From contig OZ037765.1 in assembly GCA_964035545.1 (NCBI GenBank), positions 13,882,698 through 13,946,697 on the forward strand: a stretch of 64,000 nucleotides of DNA, given 5' to 3'. The DNA comes from Bugula neritina (taxonomy: Eukaryota; Bryozoa; Gymnolaemata; Cheilostomatida; Bugulidae). A model generated the notes under the pieces. That model saw only the letters and a program-made list of their open reading frames with translations, did no database searches and had not been told where the DNA came from. The number at the start of each line of letters is the position of its first letter. The stretch's first letter is position 1. Position numbers and translations under genes: made by a program. Shown here piece after piece: positions 47,272 through 57,655 of this stretch.

Positions 47272-47658
47272 TACTTAACGTGCTAAGACCTATACCCTGA
47301 CTATGCTTTAGAAGAGTTTAAAGTAACGCAGGATTCGTTACGATTGAATGCCATTTCTGGCATCATTAATTAATGTGCCAGGAATCAAATCTATAACTGA
47401 GCAAAAGCTTGCCCTACTAAGTCAGCACTCAAACCATACATGTCTAATACATACTACACTTAGACAATCTCGTATTGATAGAGTAAGCTTGTAATACCAT
47501 CATATTCAACTAAACAGAGCTGCTGAGTAATATGATTATTATTACACACATCCAAGTGCTACCAACTAAAAAGGACCAAGTTTTCAGGCTAATCTAAAAA
47601 AAACTGGTTAGAAAATTGGTGGTCTGGTAAATTTGGAAATGTTGGCAATGAAGACTAA

Positions 47659-47862
47659 CAGTGGGGTTGCCAACATGCGAAAATGGGCATGTGTAGCACA
47701 TCAATACTAACACTTATTATCACTGTGAAGCCAACATTCTACTGATAACTTTATTGTATCTGGGGAAATTGTCGCTTGACAGAGGTGGATATAGCGGGGT
47801 TGGCCAATTTTCAAGAGGGCATCATATAAGTGGGCCATTTTTGCATGTTGGCACCCCCACTA
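47659..47862. mobile_element. Short inverted-repeat element, hAT-like ends
   Basis: The left end CAGTGGGGTTGCCAACATGC pairs with the right end GCATGTTGGCACCCCCACT. CAGTGG-type ends suggest hAT, but no 8-bp target duplication is clear. About 200 bp, with no transposase. Confidence 0.45.
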
Positions 47863-48699
47863 AAATAAATGACTTGAGTAAAGACGTAGTGGTGGCCACA
47901 ACATCCTCACTGACTATTCAAAGTCAATTCAAATACCATTGAAAGGCTAAGTTTGATTAGCCAGAGTGAACCGTACTACGGATTTCAACAGGTTAATGTA
48001 ACTTATATCTTCAAATATTCATTGTAGAAGCTCCTATTCAAAAGTTTTAAAAGCTAAAAACATTGGAAAATATTGCTAAGTCTAAATGTGTATAAAATAT
48101 AGAAGTTGGCTAGGTTTCACAGAGCTTAGATGCTTGGCATAATATACGAAATCAACTAGAGAAATGATTGTTGAAAAAAAAATCATGGAACCCAAAGTCA
48201 TTTTAGTTTTGGACTTCGAATGCTCAGTTTGAAGTCAAATTTCAACAGATCTTTCAAACCTTAACAGACTATTAAATAATTAAACAAATGTAGGCAATGA
48301 TCAAACATCAACTTTCAGCTTTAGCAATTGGCAAGCACAACTAAATGTAGCAACAATTCCAAGGATAGTAAACAAACTCACTCAGAGCTTTTAAAGTGTT
48401 GCTTCTTTTTTAATCTTCCTAATTGTATTTTTAATAAATTTATAAAAACAGAGCCTACTTTAGTTTCTTATGCGTATTAATATAATAAATTTCTTACTTA
48501 CAATACCATATTCATAGCTTGGCGTCATAGTGCTAGCAACCATCACCATGACACTAGCAGTAGTGGAGAAATTGAGAAAGCATTAGTTCTTTAATTTCCT
48601 TATTAAATTTTGGTTTAGGGCCGGGGTCAAAATTCTAGTGAAAATATAACTTCTTATGCTGCATTTTTAATCTAGAATACAGGCTTTTCTCAATTTCTC

Positions 48700-49260
48700 T
48701 ATTATTGCATCTGATTTCACTATCACTATGACTTTCACAATAAATGTCACCATGAGATTGACTTTAACTTTAAGTTTGAGCATCACATGCTCATACTGAG
48801 TATCAGTATGAGTATGACTATGAGTATGACTATCACAACAGCATTACTAATACTAATAGTAATACTATGACTACAGTACAACTATAACCATAATCATGAG
48901 ATTGAGTATTAAAATAAATATCAATATCAACAATTATAAACAATAAAACATCAGTATCAGTATGAGTATGAGTATCACAATATCAATATGAATATCAACA
49001 TAAATACAATCACAATGATTATCATTATGAATATCAATTACAAGTATTTTTTCTAGTACTAGCCACTAGGTCTAGTGTTTATTTAGTAATACTAATATTA
49101 TTATTAGTATTACTAATACTAATACTGTAATACTAATAGTATTAAGTTTTACTATTTATCTTTAGTAGTAATACTAATACTAATAGTAATAGTAATACTA
49201 ATACAGTAATATTAATACTAATACTAATAGCATTACTACTTTTAGTTTCACTTTGACTTT
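48700..49260. repeat. Degenerate triplet/hexamer array (copy D)
   Basis: This is the clearest case of the pattern. At 48790-48835 it runs in hexamers TATCAG, TATGAG, TATGAC, TATGAG, TATGAC, TATCAC, where T-A-T-n-A-n is fixed and two positions vary. It then turns into TAATAN words around 49080-49240. Confidence 0.75.
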
Positions 49261-50099
49261 GGTCTTACTCCTTGAGAGTGCAGAGATGAAAAACTATATA
49301 TTTATTCCAATTATTATTATTAATATTATTAATAATTAATCAGAGTGAGACTGAGAGAGGGCTATAGACAATCACAATGTGAATGTCAATCAGTCAATGT
49401 GAATGTGAAAGTGATTTTACTTTGAGTTTGTCAGTGAGTAGTGACTGTGAGTAGTCACATTTTTACAAAGGGTTTAAGATAGATCACACTGTACCACACT
49501 CCTTTTTTTTTAGAGTCAGAGTGGTATATAAAATTATTATGTCACACTGCTTTTTTTGATTAAGTATGCTTTGAAATGGATTCGCTCACTGATTTAAAAC
49601 TATGGAGTTGGAGGACCTAACTCCCAACTTGAGCATCCCGAGCTACTGCACTCAGTCACCTCCAACTCAGAGCTGCTTATAAAACCATTCAACTAGAAAT
49701 AAGCAATGAACTCAATAAACAAATATCTTTTCCAGTTGAGTGTTCCAGTTCATTGTAGAATAATATATCTTTATATAACCCTTGGTCTGAGTGTAGTGCC
49801 CGAAGTGTACGGGGCTCCCTTGTGATTCCACGTACACATAGCTTCAAGTTTGCGTGTAAAATTTATGCGCGGGAAGAGTTCAACCTTTCATCAAATTGAA
49901 CGAGATTTCTAGTGATCAGCATGGCATTTCGTATATTAATAATATTATTATAATATGTATTAAAATTTAAATCAAGCCTCGCGCGATAACCCAGCAATTG
50001 TAATAGAAATTGAATATTAACCCAAAATATTTATTTCTTCTACAATGTACCTCTAGTTTTGCTCTTAAACCTTAGAGTTGCCGTTAGTGTTAGACGTAT
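49261..50099. other. Intergenic
   Basis: AT-rich sequence with no gene recognised. Simple-sequence fragments continue from the neighbouring arrays. Confidence 0.4.
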
Positions 50100-50426
50100 G
50101 ACTAAGCCGTAATACTAATACTAATAGTAATACTAATAGTAATAGTAATACTATTAATACTATTAGTATTACTATTACTGTTACTATTACTGTATTAGTA
50201 TTAGTATTACTTATACTTATAGTTTAATGTTATACTTATGCACTTACAGTTATAGTTGATGTAATACTTATACTAATAGTAATACTAATAGTAATAGTAT
50301 TACTATTACTTATAGTTATTAGTTATTTACTAATATTAATACTAATAGTATTACTATTAGTATTACATTCAGTTTTACTATTACTATTAGTATTAGTATT
50401 ACTATTACTATTAGTATTTGGAATAC
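50100..50426. repeat. Degenerate triplet array (copy E), target of element 3
   Basis: TAATAC/TAATAG words switch to their complements (CTATTAGTATTA) halfway, so the two halves can pair. Element 3 inserted at its end, and the array appears to resume at 57656 beyond the element. Confidence 0.75.
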
Positions 50427-51418
50427 TGAAGAGTCAATTTTTGTTATAGTTGTCACTTAGGCCTACTCAATTATTTTAATGTTTGTTTAGATGTAATGTA
50501 TGACGTGCTGATGTAGAGTAGCGCAAAGCAAAGCCAAGGTTAAGATGTTTGTTTGTAGCCGCGGTGTTGGATCGGGTAGTAGAACTGAGTAGTATAGTTC
50601 AAATCTCTATATTAATATCTACTATAACTATTATGTCGGAGTATGATAAAGGAAAGTGTTCAGTGAGACTAAAAATATTATGGTCTACTACTGCTCAGCT
50701 GTGGTTATGCGAATGTAAATGTCAGATTTTTATGCTATCTAAAACTATTACTATTTTAAGATCAGATGGGTATCAACACAGGAATTACTTTTTAATAACT
50801 TTGACACAAATATACGACTTACTTTCTACGAACAATTGAGATACTGGAATTGATTACGTTTTGTACACAGATTGATGCAATCACAAACAAAGAGAGAAGT
50901 TAATAATAATATACAATAGAATATGAACAAATTGAATAATATTTATATTCACTATAAGTTGAGTATAAGTATATTAATATAATATTATTGTAACACCAAA
51001 AATTAACTGCGCAGTTGATTCAGACAAAAAGACAGAACGATAAAACTAACAGTAATTAAAAATGTAGAACTTTCCTTTAGTAAGTATAATATTATAACGG
51101 CTAAGGGCTAATTGCAAAATATAATAATCTTAGAAATCCGAAAGATGGCGATAGCGCCAAAAACAACAATTATATCTATCAGTCTCAAAACCACTCCAAC
51201 AACTGACTTGTTCGAGCAGCGGTTCTTATTTTTCTTGACTTTTTATCATGAGAAGGCAAGTTTTCTTTTAATGGCACATAGTAGTACAACTCCTACATTT
51301 ACATATCGATCTTGATTTTACATATCTTCCTATTTGGGAGTTACCTCCTCGATTTCTTTATTTTAACTCGATGTGAGGTATAGACAATATGCTGTTAACA
51401 GCTGTAGCTTCCTCTTCA
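50427..51418 (-). repeat. LTR element 3, 3' LTR
   Basis: 992-bp partner LTR. The pol ORF runs 61 nt into it and stops at 51358-51360. Confidence 0.94.
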
Positions 51419-54400
51419 TCACCCTCTCCCTTGATTGGACTACGTCCTCGTAGTCTGCAGTCAGGATGTGCTTCATTAATGACATAATCATCGTATCTAG
51501 GAGGCATAGCTCGGCTTCTACCAGACCGACGGGGTGGTGTCTGGGCTATAGGGGAATCTGGAGTAATATGGGAGGCATCGCCTTCCACTACGGGAGGTGG
51601 GGGGTGCACTGGTTCGGAGTCCGGCACTAATAACGCTGGGGGCACAATTAAGGAAAAGTCATCAGCATCAAAATACTCCTCTTCGAGTTGAGTGTCTACT
51701 GTCTCTGTTGCTGGTGGGTCGCTATTTCCTTCCTTCTGTGACGGAGACGGTTTCTCTGACACCACATCTCCAACTACTAGCTTTATCCTTCCCTCATGTT
51801 GCACTGACTTTCGTCCTTGTCGTTCCATCTCATAGGTCTGGAAGGGCAGAGTTTTAGTGATGGTGTACGGTCCGACATATTTGGGCTGTAACTTAGTCCC
51901 TCTGCCTCGTCCTTTATAAAATGATTTGAGCCAGACCTTGTCTCCAACTTTAAATAAGGGTTCAACATCTTCCTCTGCCCTGGGGAGCTTGTTTTGACGG
52001 TCTCTTAGCATCTGGCCTGCCGCTTGCATTCTCTCTTGTAAATCGGTGACATATTCAACTTCTGTGTATTCTGGCTGAGTAACCGGTTGGTGAATGTCAG
52101 GGGGCAGTCGCGCTTCTCTTCCCAACATCATGTAGTTGGCAGTTTCGCCCGTGATGCGATGTGGGGTGGCGCGTAGAGTGCGCATAATTTGTGGCAAGAG
52201 CCGGTCCCACGGCCGATGTTCATGACCTATTAGTAGGGCTCTTAAGGAGTTTCCCACGGTTCGGTTCAGTCGCTCCACCACTGAGTTCCCTTGGGGGTGG
52301 TAGGGTGAAGTTTGAGTCTTATCGCATCCCCAGAGGTTACAGCATGCTTGGAAAAGCTCAGATTGGAATTGGGAGCCTTGATCTGAGTGGACAACTTCGG
52401 GAATGCCAAAAACTGCAAACACTCTCTCATCCAGGGCTCTGGCCACAGTAGTAGCTTTCCCATCAGGCAGTGGAATAGCGTCGCTCCATCTGGTAAAATG
52501 ATCAGTCAGCACAAGTATCATGGTATTTCGGTCTTCTGTCTCCGGTAGTGGTCCACACAGATCAATGGCCACCATTTGCCACGGGCGTCCTGCATACAAA
52601 TGGTTGTCTGCTCGCCTCTTCACAGTGTTATCACCTTTCGCTTGTTGGCAATCTCTACACTGTGCCACCAGCCGCCTAACCTGACTGGTCATACCTGGCC
52701 AATACCACTTAAGTCGGAGGGCAGCTAGTACCTTATTTGCAGCAAAATGAGCTTCTTTATGGAGGCTCATGATGACACTCTGCCGAATGGACTGAGGACA
52801 AACAGATCGTCTCCTTCCTCCAGGTCCGCTAATCTTCAATTCGCCGGCCAGGTCTAATATTAAATGTTCTTTGGCACGCCACAGTAAGACTGTCTCTCTG
52901 CTCTGTACCTTTAAATCAAAAGGCTCATTGTCCTGGATAGCCTTCATGAGTACTGATAAGTTTGGATCCTCCCACTGGAGTTTACTAAGTTGAGAGGTAG
53001 TATGGACCTGTTGGGTCATGTGTGAGGGGTAAGCTAAATGAGACCTTGGGATCTGTTGTGTGGAAGTGGGGCTGAGCGTAGGGAATGTGGCCGGAGGGGA
53101 ATTATTTATCACATTACTCCAACTACGAGCAAGGTGGGGCTGTGGGGTTGGGCTCAAGAAGGTATTTGTCATGGGACCGTGCCAGGTAGTTTTCAAACTG
53201 AGAAGAGACGGTATGGACTGGGTCGTCGGGTTCTTTATAAAGCTTTCTTGTCTGGTCACAGACTTTGGAGTACGTAGGACTTGTGGGGTGGGGTGTAGTG
53301 TAGGAGAGGGTTGTGCTAAGTGGGCCAGAATAGGGACTTGTTGTGGGATAGGAAGGGGTTGCATAATCTGCTGGCAGGGGATGGACTTCTCCGAATTATA
53401 CATGGAGAGTGGGAGAGGGGCGTCTTGTGAGGCAGGTTTTGTCATCTGATTACATTGGCGGCAATCTTTGCAGAATTGTCTGCTAAGTCCGTCTACATTG
53501 CTATGTACTTTGCCTCTACGATGTTCAATATGGAAATCATAGGGAGCTAGTGTCTCTAGCCATCTAGCTAGTTGTCCTTGAGGATGTGGAGTGCGCAGTA
53601 GCCAAGTGAGCGAGGCGTGATCTGTACGTACTGTAAAAGGTTTGCCATACAGTTGAGGTTTGAAATGTGTAATGGTTTTAACTATAGCTAGCAGTTCCTG
53701 TCTGGTCACGCAATAGTTCCGTTCTTCTGATGACATCATTTTCGAGTAGTAAGAGATGACGCGTTCCTGACCATTCTGCACTTGGGAGAGGACCCCTCCA
53801 ATACCAACAGCACTGGCATCAGTGTCCAAAATAAAGGGTAGGGCATAATCAGGGTATGCCAAGATAGGCGCTGTAGTTAAGTGATCACGCAACAGGTCAA
53901 AAGCCTGCTGACACTCGGGAGTCCAGTTAAATTGGGCATTCTTGGAACTAATTTGACTAAGCGGTCTACTAATCTCAGAGAAATTTTTAATAAACCTGCG
54001 ATAGTAACTACAGGTTCCCATAAAAGACCTGACATCTTTCTTGTGTTGAGGGCGGGGCCAATTCTTAATCGCCTGTATTTTTTCTTCATCTGTTTCCACG
54101 CCTTGACTACTGACGATATGTCCTAGATACTTTACTCTTTCGGCAAATAAGGTACATTTCTCAGGCTTCAATTTTAGCTTGGCTGCTCGAAGTCGGTTAA
54201 ATACCTCCTCTAACCGGTGAATATGGGTGTCCACATCGGGAGCAAAGACGATGATGTCATCCAGGTAAATTAATAGGGTTTTCCAATGGAGACCTCTAAG
54301 GGCAGTCTCCATTAATCTTTCAAATGTGGAGGGTGCAGAAGTGAGGCCAAAGGGCAAGACCTCCCATTCGTAGAGACCGGATCGAGTCACAAACGCTGCT

Positions 54401-55734
54401 TTCTCCCGGGCATCTGCATCTAGCTCAACCTGCCAATAGCCGCTAGTTAAATCTAGAGTACTAAACACAGTACTCCTTCCAAGTGTATCTAGGCTGTCGT
54501 CGATACGTGGTAGTGGGAAGGCATCTTTGGAGGTTACTTCATTCAGCTTACGGTAGTCAACGCAGAATCGCCAGCTCCCGTCTTTTTTCTGCACTAGGAC
54601 TACGGGGGAACTCCACGCACCCTTTCCTTCCGAGATAAGACCTTGTGTCTGTAACTCCTTCACTTGTCGTTCTATCTCCTCTTCTTGGATGGGGCCATGT
54701 CTATAAGGGCGCTGCTTTATTGGCCTAGCGCTATCAATGAGTGGGATCTGGTGCCGAGTAAGATTTGTGCGTCCCAGGTCATACTTATCCATGCTGAATA
54801 TATCCTGGTGTCTTTGTAGGAGGAGTCTGGCCTTCTGCGTATCTCTTTGGTCTAAGTTAGTTTTCTGGAGAAGCTGCTCCAATTGTGGGGGAAGTGACCT
54901 GTAGTCAGGGGTGTTAGTACCAACATCATCAATCACTTGGGCTTGACTACAAGTGGCTATTGTCTTCCCTTGTGGAAGTTCTAGCGTATCGGAGGACATA
55001 TTGCAGGCCCTAACCCAAACGAAATTATCTCTGGGCTGATATATGGAAGCTGCAATGAGTAAATTCTTGTCGGGGCTACTTGCTTCTATGTAAGCGACTT
55101 GAGAGGTCCAGTGTCTGTTAATGTGGGCCGGAATCATCACCTCTGCGAGTGGGGGTATCTCTACATGACGAGCTAAATGAACATTAACACGTATTGGTCC
55201 ACCATACGCATCACAACAGTTTTGACTCTCACCAGAGTGTGTAAAACGTGCACCTTTGAAATCTAAGTGACAGCCATGTTGAATAAAAAAATCTAATCCC
55301 AACAAAATATGTTGCTGTAAATTAGCTACTAAGAAAGGTTGGGTGTAAGTTTTGCTTCCTATGCGGAGAGTAATAGTGGTGCTGCCTTCTATAGGTAGTC
55401 GGCTGCCGTCAGCTAGGACACCCTCTCCAGGGACTTTTTTCAGTGGGGTAGCACAACCCCGATTCAGTTGCTGGTATAGTTGAGTAGGAATAATGGATTT
55501 AGAACATCCGCTGTCCAGCAACAGAATGACATCGGTATAACTGATTCGTCCAGTGACGTAGTAAGCTGTGGCGTCTACACCAGCTTGCCTAGCGCCCAAA
55601 GGAATAAGTTGTTCAAGCCCGGCGTTGTATGGGGCTTCTAACGCCGGGCTGGACCATTTCCCGTCTTGTGTATAGGGGTTGGAGGGTAAGGGCAGTTTCT
55701 GGCAAGATGTCCTATTTGCTGACATCTCCAGCAT
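51358..55734 (-). CDS. Pol of element 3: protease, RT, RNase H, integrase
   Basis: Open over 1458 codons and entered by -1 frameshift from gag; the annotated Met is only the first in-frame one. Protease DSG is at 74-76. The RT has KKDGSWRFCVDYRKLN, LDLTSGYWQV, and YLDD at 490-493. RNase H has DTDAS (637-641) and RTDHASL. A Pro/Gln/Ser/Thr-rich insert of about 150 residues (760-915) separates RNase H from integrase. Integrase has H992, H996, C1026 and C1029, then D1058, D1118 and E1154 (35 residues between the last two). A GPY module follows (KYVGPYTITK, about 1285-1300) and then an acidic/Pro-rich tail. The final ~19 residues and the stop lie inside the 3' LTR, and the polypurine tract is translated as part of ...IKGEGDEEEA. 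All catalytic residues are present. Confidence 0.93.
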   Translation of the reverse strand: MLEMSANRTSCQKLPLPSNPYTQDGKWSSPALEAPYNAGLEQLIPLGARQAGVDATAYYVTGRISYTDVILLLDSGCSKSIIPTQLYQQLNRGCATPLKKVPGEGVLADGSRLPIEGSTTITLRIGSKTYTQPFLVANLQQHILLGLDFFIQHGCHLDFKGARFTHSGESQNCCDAYGGPIRVNVHLARHVEIPPLAEVMIPAHINRHWTSQVAYIEASSPDKNLLIAASIYQPRDNFVWVRACNMSSDTLELPQGKTIATCSQAQVIDDVGTNTPDYRSLPPQLEQLLQKTNLDQRDTQKARLLLQRHQDIFSMDKYDLGRTNLTRHQIPLIDSARPIKQRPYRHGPIQEEEIERQVKELQTQGLISEGKGAWSSPVVLVQKKDGSWRFCVDYRKLNEVTSKDAFPLPRIDDSLDTLGRSTVFSTLDLTSGYWQVELDADAREKAAFVTRSGLYEWEVLPFGLTSAPSTFERLMETALRGLHWKTLLIYLDDIIVFAPDVDTHIHRLEEVFNRLRAAKLKLKPEKCTLFAERVKYLGHIVSSQGVETDEEKIQAIKNWPRPQHKKDVRSFMGTCSYYRRFIKNFSEISRPLSQISSKNAQFNWTPECQQAFDLLRDHLTTAPILAYPDYALPFILDTDASAVGIGGVLSQVQNGQERVISYYSKMMSSEERNYCVTRQELLAIVKTITHFKPQLYGKPFTVRTDHASLTWLLRTPHPQGQLARWLETLAPYDFHIEHRRGKVHSNVDGLSRQFCKDCRQCNQMTKPASQDAPLPLSMYNSEKSIPCQQIMQPLPIPQQVPILAHLAQPSPTLHPTPQVLRTPKSVTRQESFIKNPTTQSIPSLLSLKTTWHGPMTNTFLSPTPQPHLARSWSNVINNSPPATFPTLSPTSTQQIPRSHLAYPSHMTQQVHTTSQLSKLQWEDPNLSVLMKAIQDNEPFDLKVQSRETVLLWRAKEHLILDLAGELKISGPGGRRRSVCPQSIRQSVIMSLHKEAHFAANKVLAALRLKWYWPGMTSQVRRLVAQCRDCQQAKGDNTVKRRADNHLYAGRPWQMVAIDLCGPLPETEDRNTMILVLTDHFTRWSDAIPLPDGKATTVARALDERVFAVFGIPEVVHSDQGSQFQSELFQACCNLWGCDKTQTSPYHPQGNSVVERLNRTVGNSLRALLIGHEHRPWDRLLPQIMRTLRATPHRITGETANYMMLGREARLPPDIHQPVTQPEYTEVEYVTDLQERMQAAGQMLRDRQNKLPRAEEDVEPLFKVGDKVWLKSFYKGRGRGTKLQPKYVGPYTITKTLPFQTYEMERQGRKSVQHEGRIKLVVGDVVSEKPSPSQKEGNSDPPATETVDTQLEEEYFDADDFSLIVPPALLVPDSEPVHPPPPVVEGDASHITPDSPIAQTPPRRSGRSRAMPPRYDDYVINEAHPDCRLRGRSPIKGEGDEEEATAVNSILSIPHIELK
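51419..51432 (-). other. Polypurine tract of element 3, inside pol
   Basis: AAGGGAGAGGGTGA on the minus strand directly precedes the 3' LTR and is also coding sequence for pol. Confidence 0.75.
55616..55662 (-). promoter_or_regulatory. -1 ribosomal frameshift signal, element 3 gag/pol
   Basis: The canonical slippery heptamer G_GGA_AAT (55662-55656) lies in the gag frame at codons 310-311. It is followed by a 5-nt spacer GGTCC and a perfect 11-bp GC-rich stem AGCCCGGCGTT / AACGCCGGGCT (55650-55640 with 55626-55616) with a 13-nt loop. The pol ORF is in the -1 frame relative to gag, exactly what this signal would deliver. Confidence 0.88.
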
Positions 55735-56588
55735 TGTCTAGTTTCTGCTCTAGGTGCAAAATTTCTGCGGGGACGTTGGTAAGTGGTTGAGTAGGTCCTT
55801 CTCTCCTGCACTGGGGGTAGCGCTTCCTCTCGGGCAGTTGCAACTGGTGTGGGGGGCTGTCGTACCTCGCGTACCAGGGTGAGCACCTCCTGCAGTACTT
55901 CTTGCTGCTGTTGCTGTTGTTTTTGAAAGCCTTCTAGTAAGGTCTGGGCCAAGTTGGGGGTAGAGTCCACGGTTTCACTGTTCATGTAGTTAATATTAGT
56001 ATTATCGTTGGTAAATGTATCGTAGATCTCCTTAATATCTTGTACAGTGGTAGGAGGTTTCACGCGTAGGGCCCACATAGCAGGGTGATTGGAAGGTATC
56101 TGTGTTAGCAGTTCTTTCACAGCCATCGCCTCCAACTCGTCTCCTCTTAGCTTAGGATGGGCAGTGGCTAATACCTTCTGTAGCTGGTTAATAAAAACGT
56201 TTAAATCCTCTCCTGGTTTATATCTCAGTTTCTTGAGCATATTGTAGGCTTGACTCTCTCTCAAGCCATACTTTTGTAATAGTTGCTGTCTGATCTCTGC
56301 TGCACGATCCGACATTACACATTTAGCAGCTTCCCCTCGCAATGCTAATTTCAGTCGAAGCCCACTCTCGTCTGATTCCCAGTTGTTGTGAGCTGCTATG
56401 CTATCAAATTGTTGCAAAAATGTATCTACGTCAGTAGTGCCGTCGTAAGTTGGAGCTGATATGGGCTGTTTTTTGGGCTGATTCATGCCAATCATTTGTG
56501 CTCGCAGTAGTTGCACCAATTGTTCATTGACTTCAGCTGTGGTAGCTAGTTTCTCGGTTGTAGGGGGCACATCTTTTGACTCGGCCAT
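55638..56588 (-). CDS. Gag of element 3 (316 aa)
   Basis: Intact ORF with a capsid region at residues about 45-200 (ISAPTYDGTTDVDTFLQQFD, YGLRESQAYNMLKKL) and a poly-Gln coiled segment near 222-232. A basic RRTYSTTYQRPRRNF stretch follows, then one CCHC knuckle CWRCQQIGHLARNC near 288-301. The frame ends GPARR and TAG, and the stop itself sits in the frameshift hairpin. Overlap with pol is 97 nt. It forms the particle that encloses the RNA and reverse transcriptase. Confidence 0.9.
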   Translation of the reverse strand: MAESKDVPPTTEKLATTAEVNEQLVQLLRAQMIGMNQPKKQPISAPTYDGTTDVDTFLQQFDSIAAHNNWESDESGLRLKLALRGEAAKCVMSDRAAEIRQQLLQKYGLRESQAYNMLKKLRYKPGEDLNVFINQLQKVLATAHPKLRGDELEAMAVKELLTQIPSNHPAMWALRVKPPTTVQDIKEIYDTFTNDNTNINYMNSETVDSTPNLAQTLLEGFQKQQQQQQEVLQEVLTLVREVRQPPTPVATAREEALPPVQERRTYSTTYQRPRRNFAPRAETRQCWRCQQIGHLARNCPYPPTPIHKTGNGPARR

Positions 56589-56644
56589 CTTTAGTTTTAG
56601 GTTTTAGCTTTAAAGTTGGAGTTCGTCTAGTGTTAGTAGAAAAT

Positions 56645-56662
56645 ATCCCACCGCTGCCACCA
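56645..56662 (-). other. Primer-binding site of element 3 (tRNA-Leu)
   Basis: TGGTGGCAGCGGTGGGAT lies one base inside the 5' LTR. It is a perfect complement of the tRNA-Leu 3' end ATCCCACCGCTGCCA plus CCA. Confidence 0.82.
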
Positions 56663-56663
56663 G

Positions 56664-57655
56664 TGAAGAGTCAATTTTTGTTATAGTTGTCACTTAGGCC
56701 TACTCAATTATTTTAATGTTTGTTTAGATGTAATGTATGACGTGCTGATGTAGAGTAGCGCAAAGCAAAGCCAAGGTTAAGATGTTTGTTTGTAGCCGCG
56801 GTGTTGGATCGGGTAGTAGAACTGAGTAGTATAGTTCAAATCTCTATATTAATATCTACTATAACTATTATGTCGGAGTATGATAAAGGAAAGTGTTCAG
56901 TGAGACTAAAAATATTATGGTCTACTACTGCTCAGCTGTGGTTATGCGAATGTAAATGTCAGATTTTTATGCTATCTAAAACTATTACTATTTTAAGATC
57001 AGATGGGTATCAACACAGGAATTACTTTTTAATAACTTTGACACAAATATACGACTTACTTTCTACGAACAATTGAGATACTGGAATTGATTACGTTTTG
57101 TACACAGATTGATGCAATCACAAACAAAGAGAGAAGTTAATAATAATATACAATAGAATATGAACAAATTGAATAATATTTATATTCACTATAAGTTGAG
57201 TATAAGTATATTAATATAATATTATTGTAACACCAAAAATTAACTGCGCAGTTGATTCAGACAAAAAGACAGAACGATAAAACTAACAGTAATTAAAAAT
57301 GTAGAACTTTCCTTTAGTAAGTATAATATTATAACGGCTAAGGGCTAATTGCAAAATATAATAATCTTAGAAATCCGAAAGATGGCGATAGCGCCAAAAA
57401 CAACAATTATATCTATCAGTCTCAAAACCACTCCAACAACTGACTTGTTCGAGCAGCGGTTCTTATTTTTCTTGACTTTTTATCATGAGAAGGCAAGTTT
57501 TCTTTTAATGGCACATAGTAGTACAACTCCTACATTTACATATCGATCTTGATTTTACATATCTTCCTATTTGGGAGTTACCTCCTCGATTTCTTTATTT
57601 TAACTCGATGTGAGGTATAGACAATATGCTGTTAACAGCTGTAGCTTCCTCTTCA
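56664..57655 (-). repeat. LTR element 3, 5' LTR
   Basis: 992 bp, upstream relative to the coding strand. No difference from 50427-51418 was seen. It also carries a copy of the last pol codons (see the pol entry). Confidence 0.94.

Larger units (their letters stand above)
50427..57655 (-). mobile_element. LTR element 3: intact Ty3/gypsy retrotransposon
   Basis: Two 992-bp LTRs (TGAAGAGTC...CCTCTTCA) appear identical and are flanked by the 4-bp duplication ATAC (50423-50426, 57656-57659). On the minus strand come a perfect tRNA-Leu primer-binding site, gag, a -1 frameshift signal, and pol with protease, RT, RNase H and integrase all carrying their catalytic residues. Nothing in the coding part is broken, so this copy could be active. 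It is inserted in a triplet-rich array and is the best candidate in the window for an autonomous relative of element 2. Confidence 0.95.

Noticed and set aside
50549-51315. 96- and 67-codon ORFs, repeated at 56786 and 57349
   Set aside because: They lie in the two LTR copies of element 3, opposite to element sense; there is no domain and their identity simply reflects LTR identity.
53038-53449. 79- and 129-codon plus-strand ORFs
   Set aside because: They are antisense to the low-complexity Pro/Gln region of element 3 pol.
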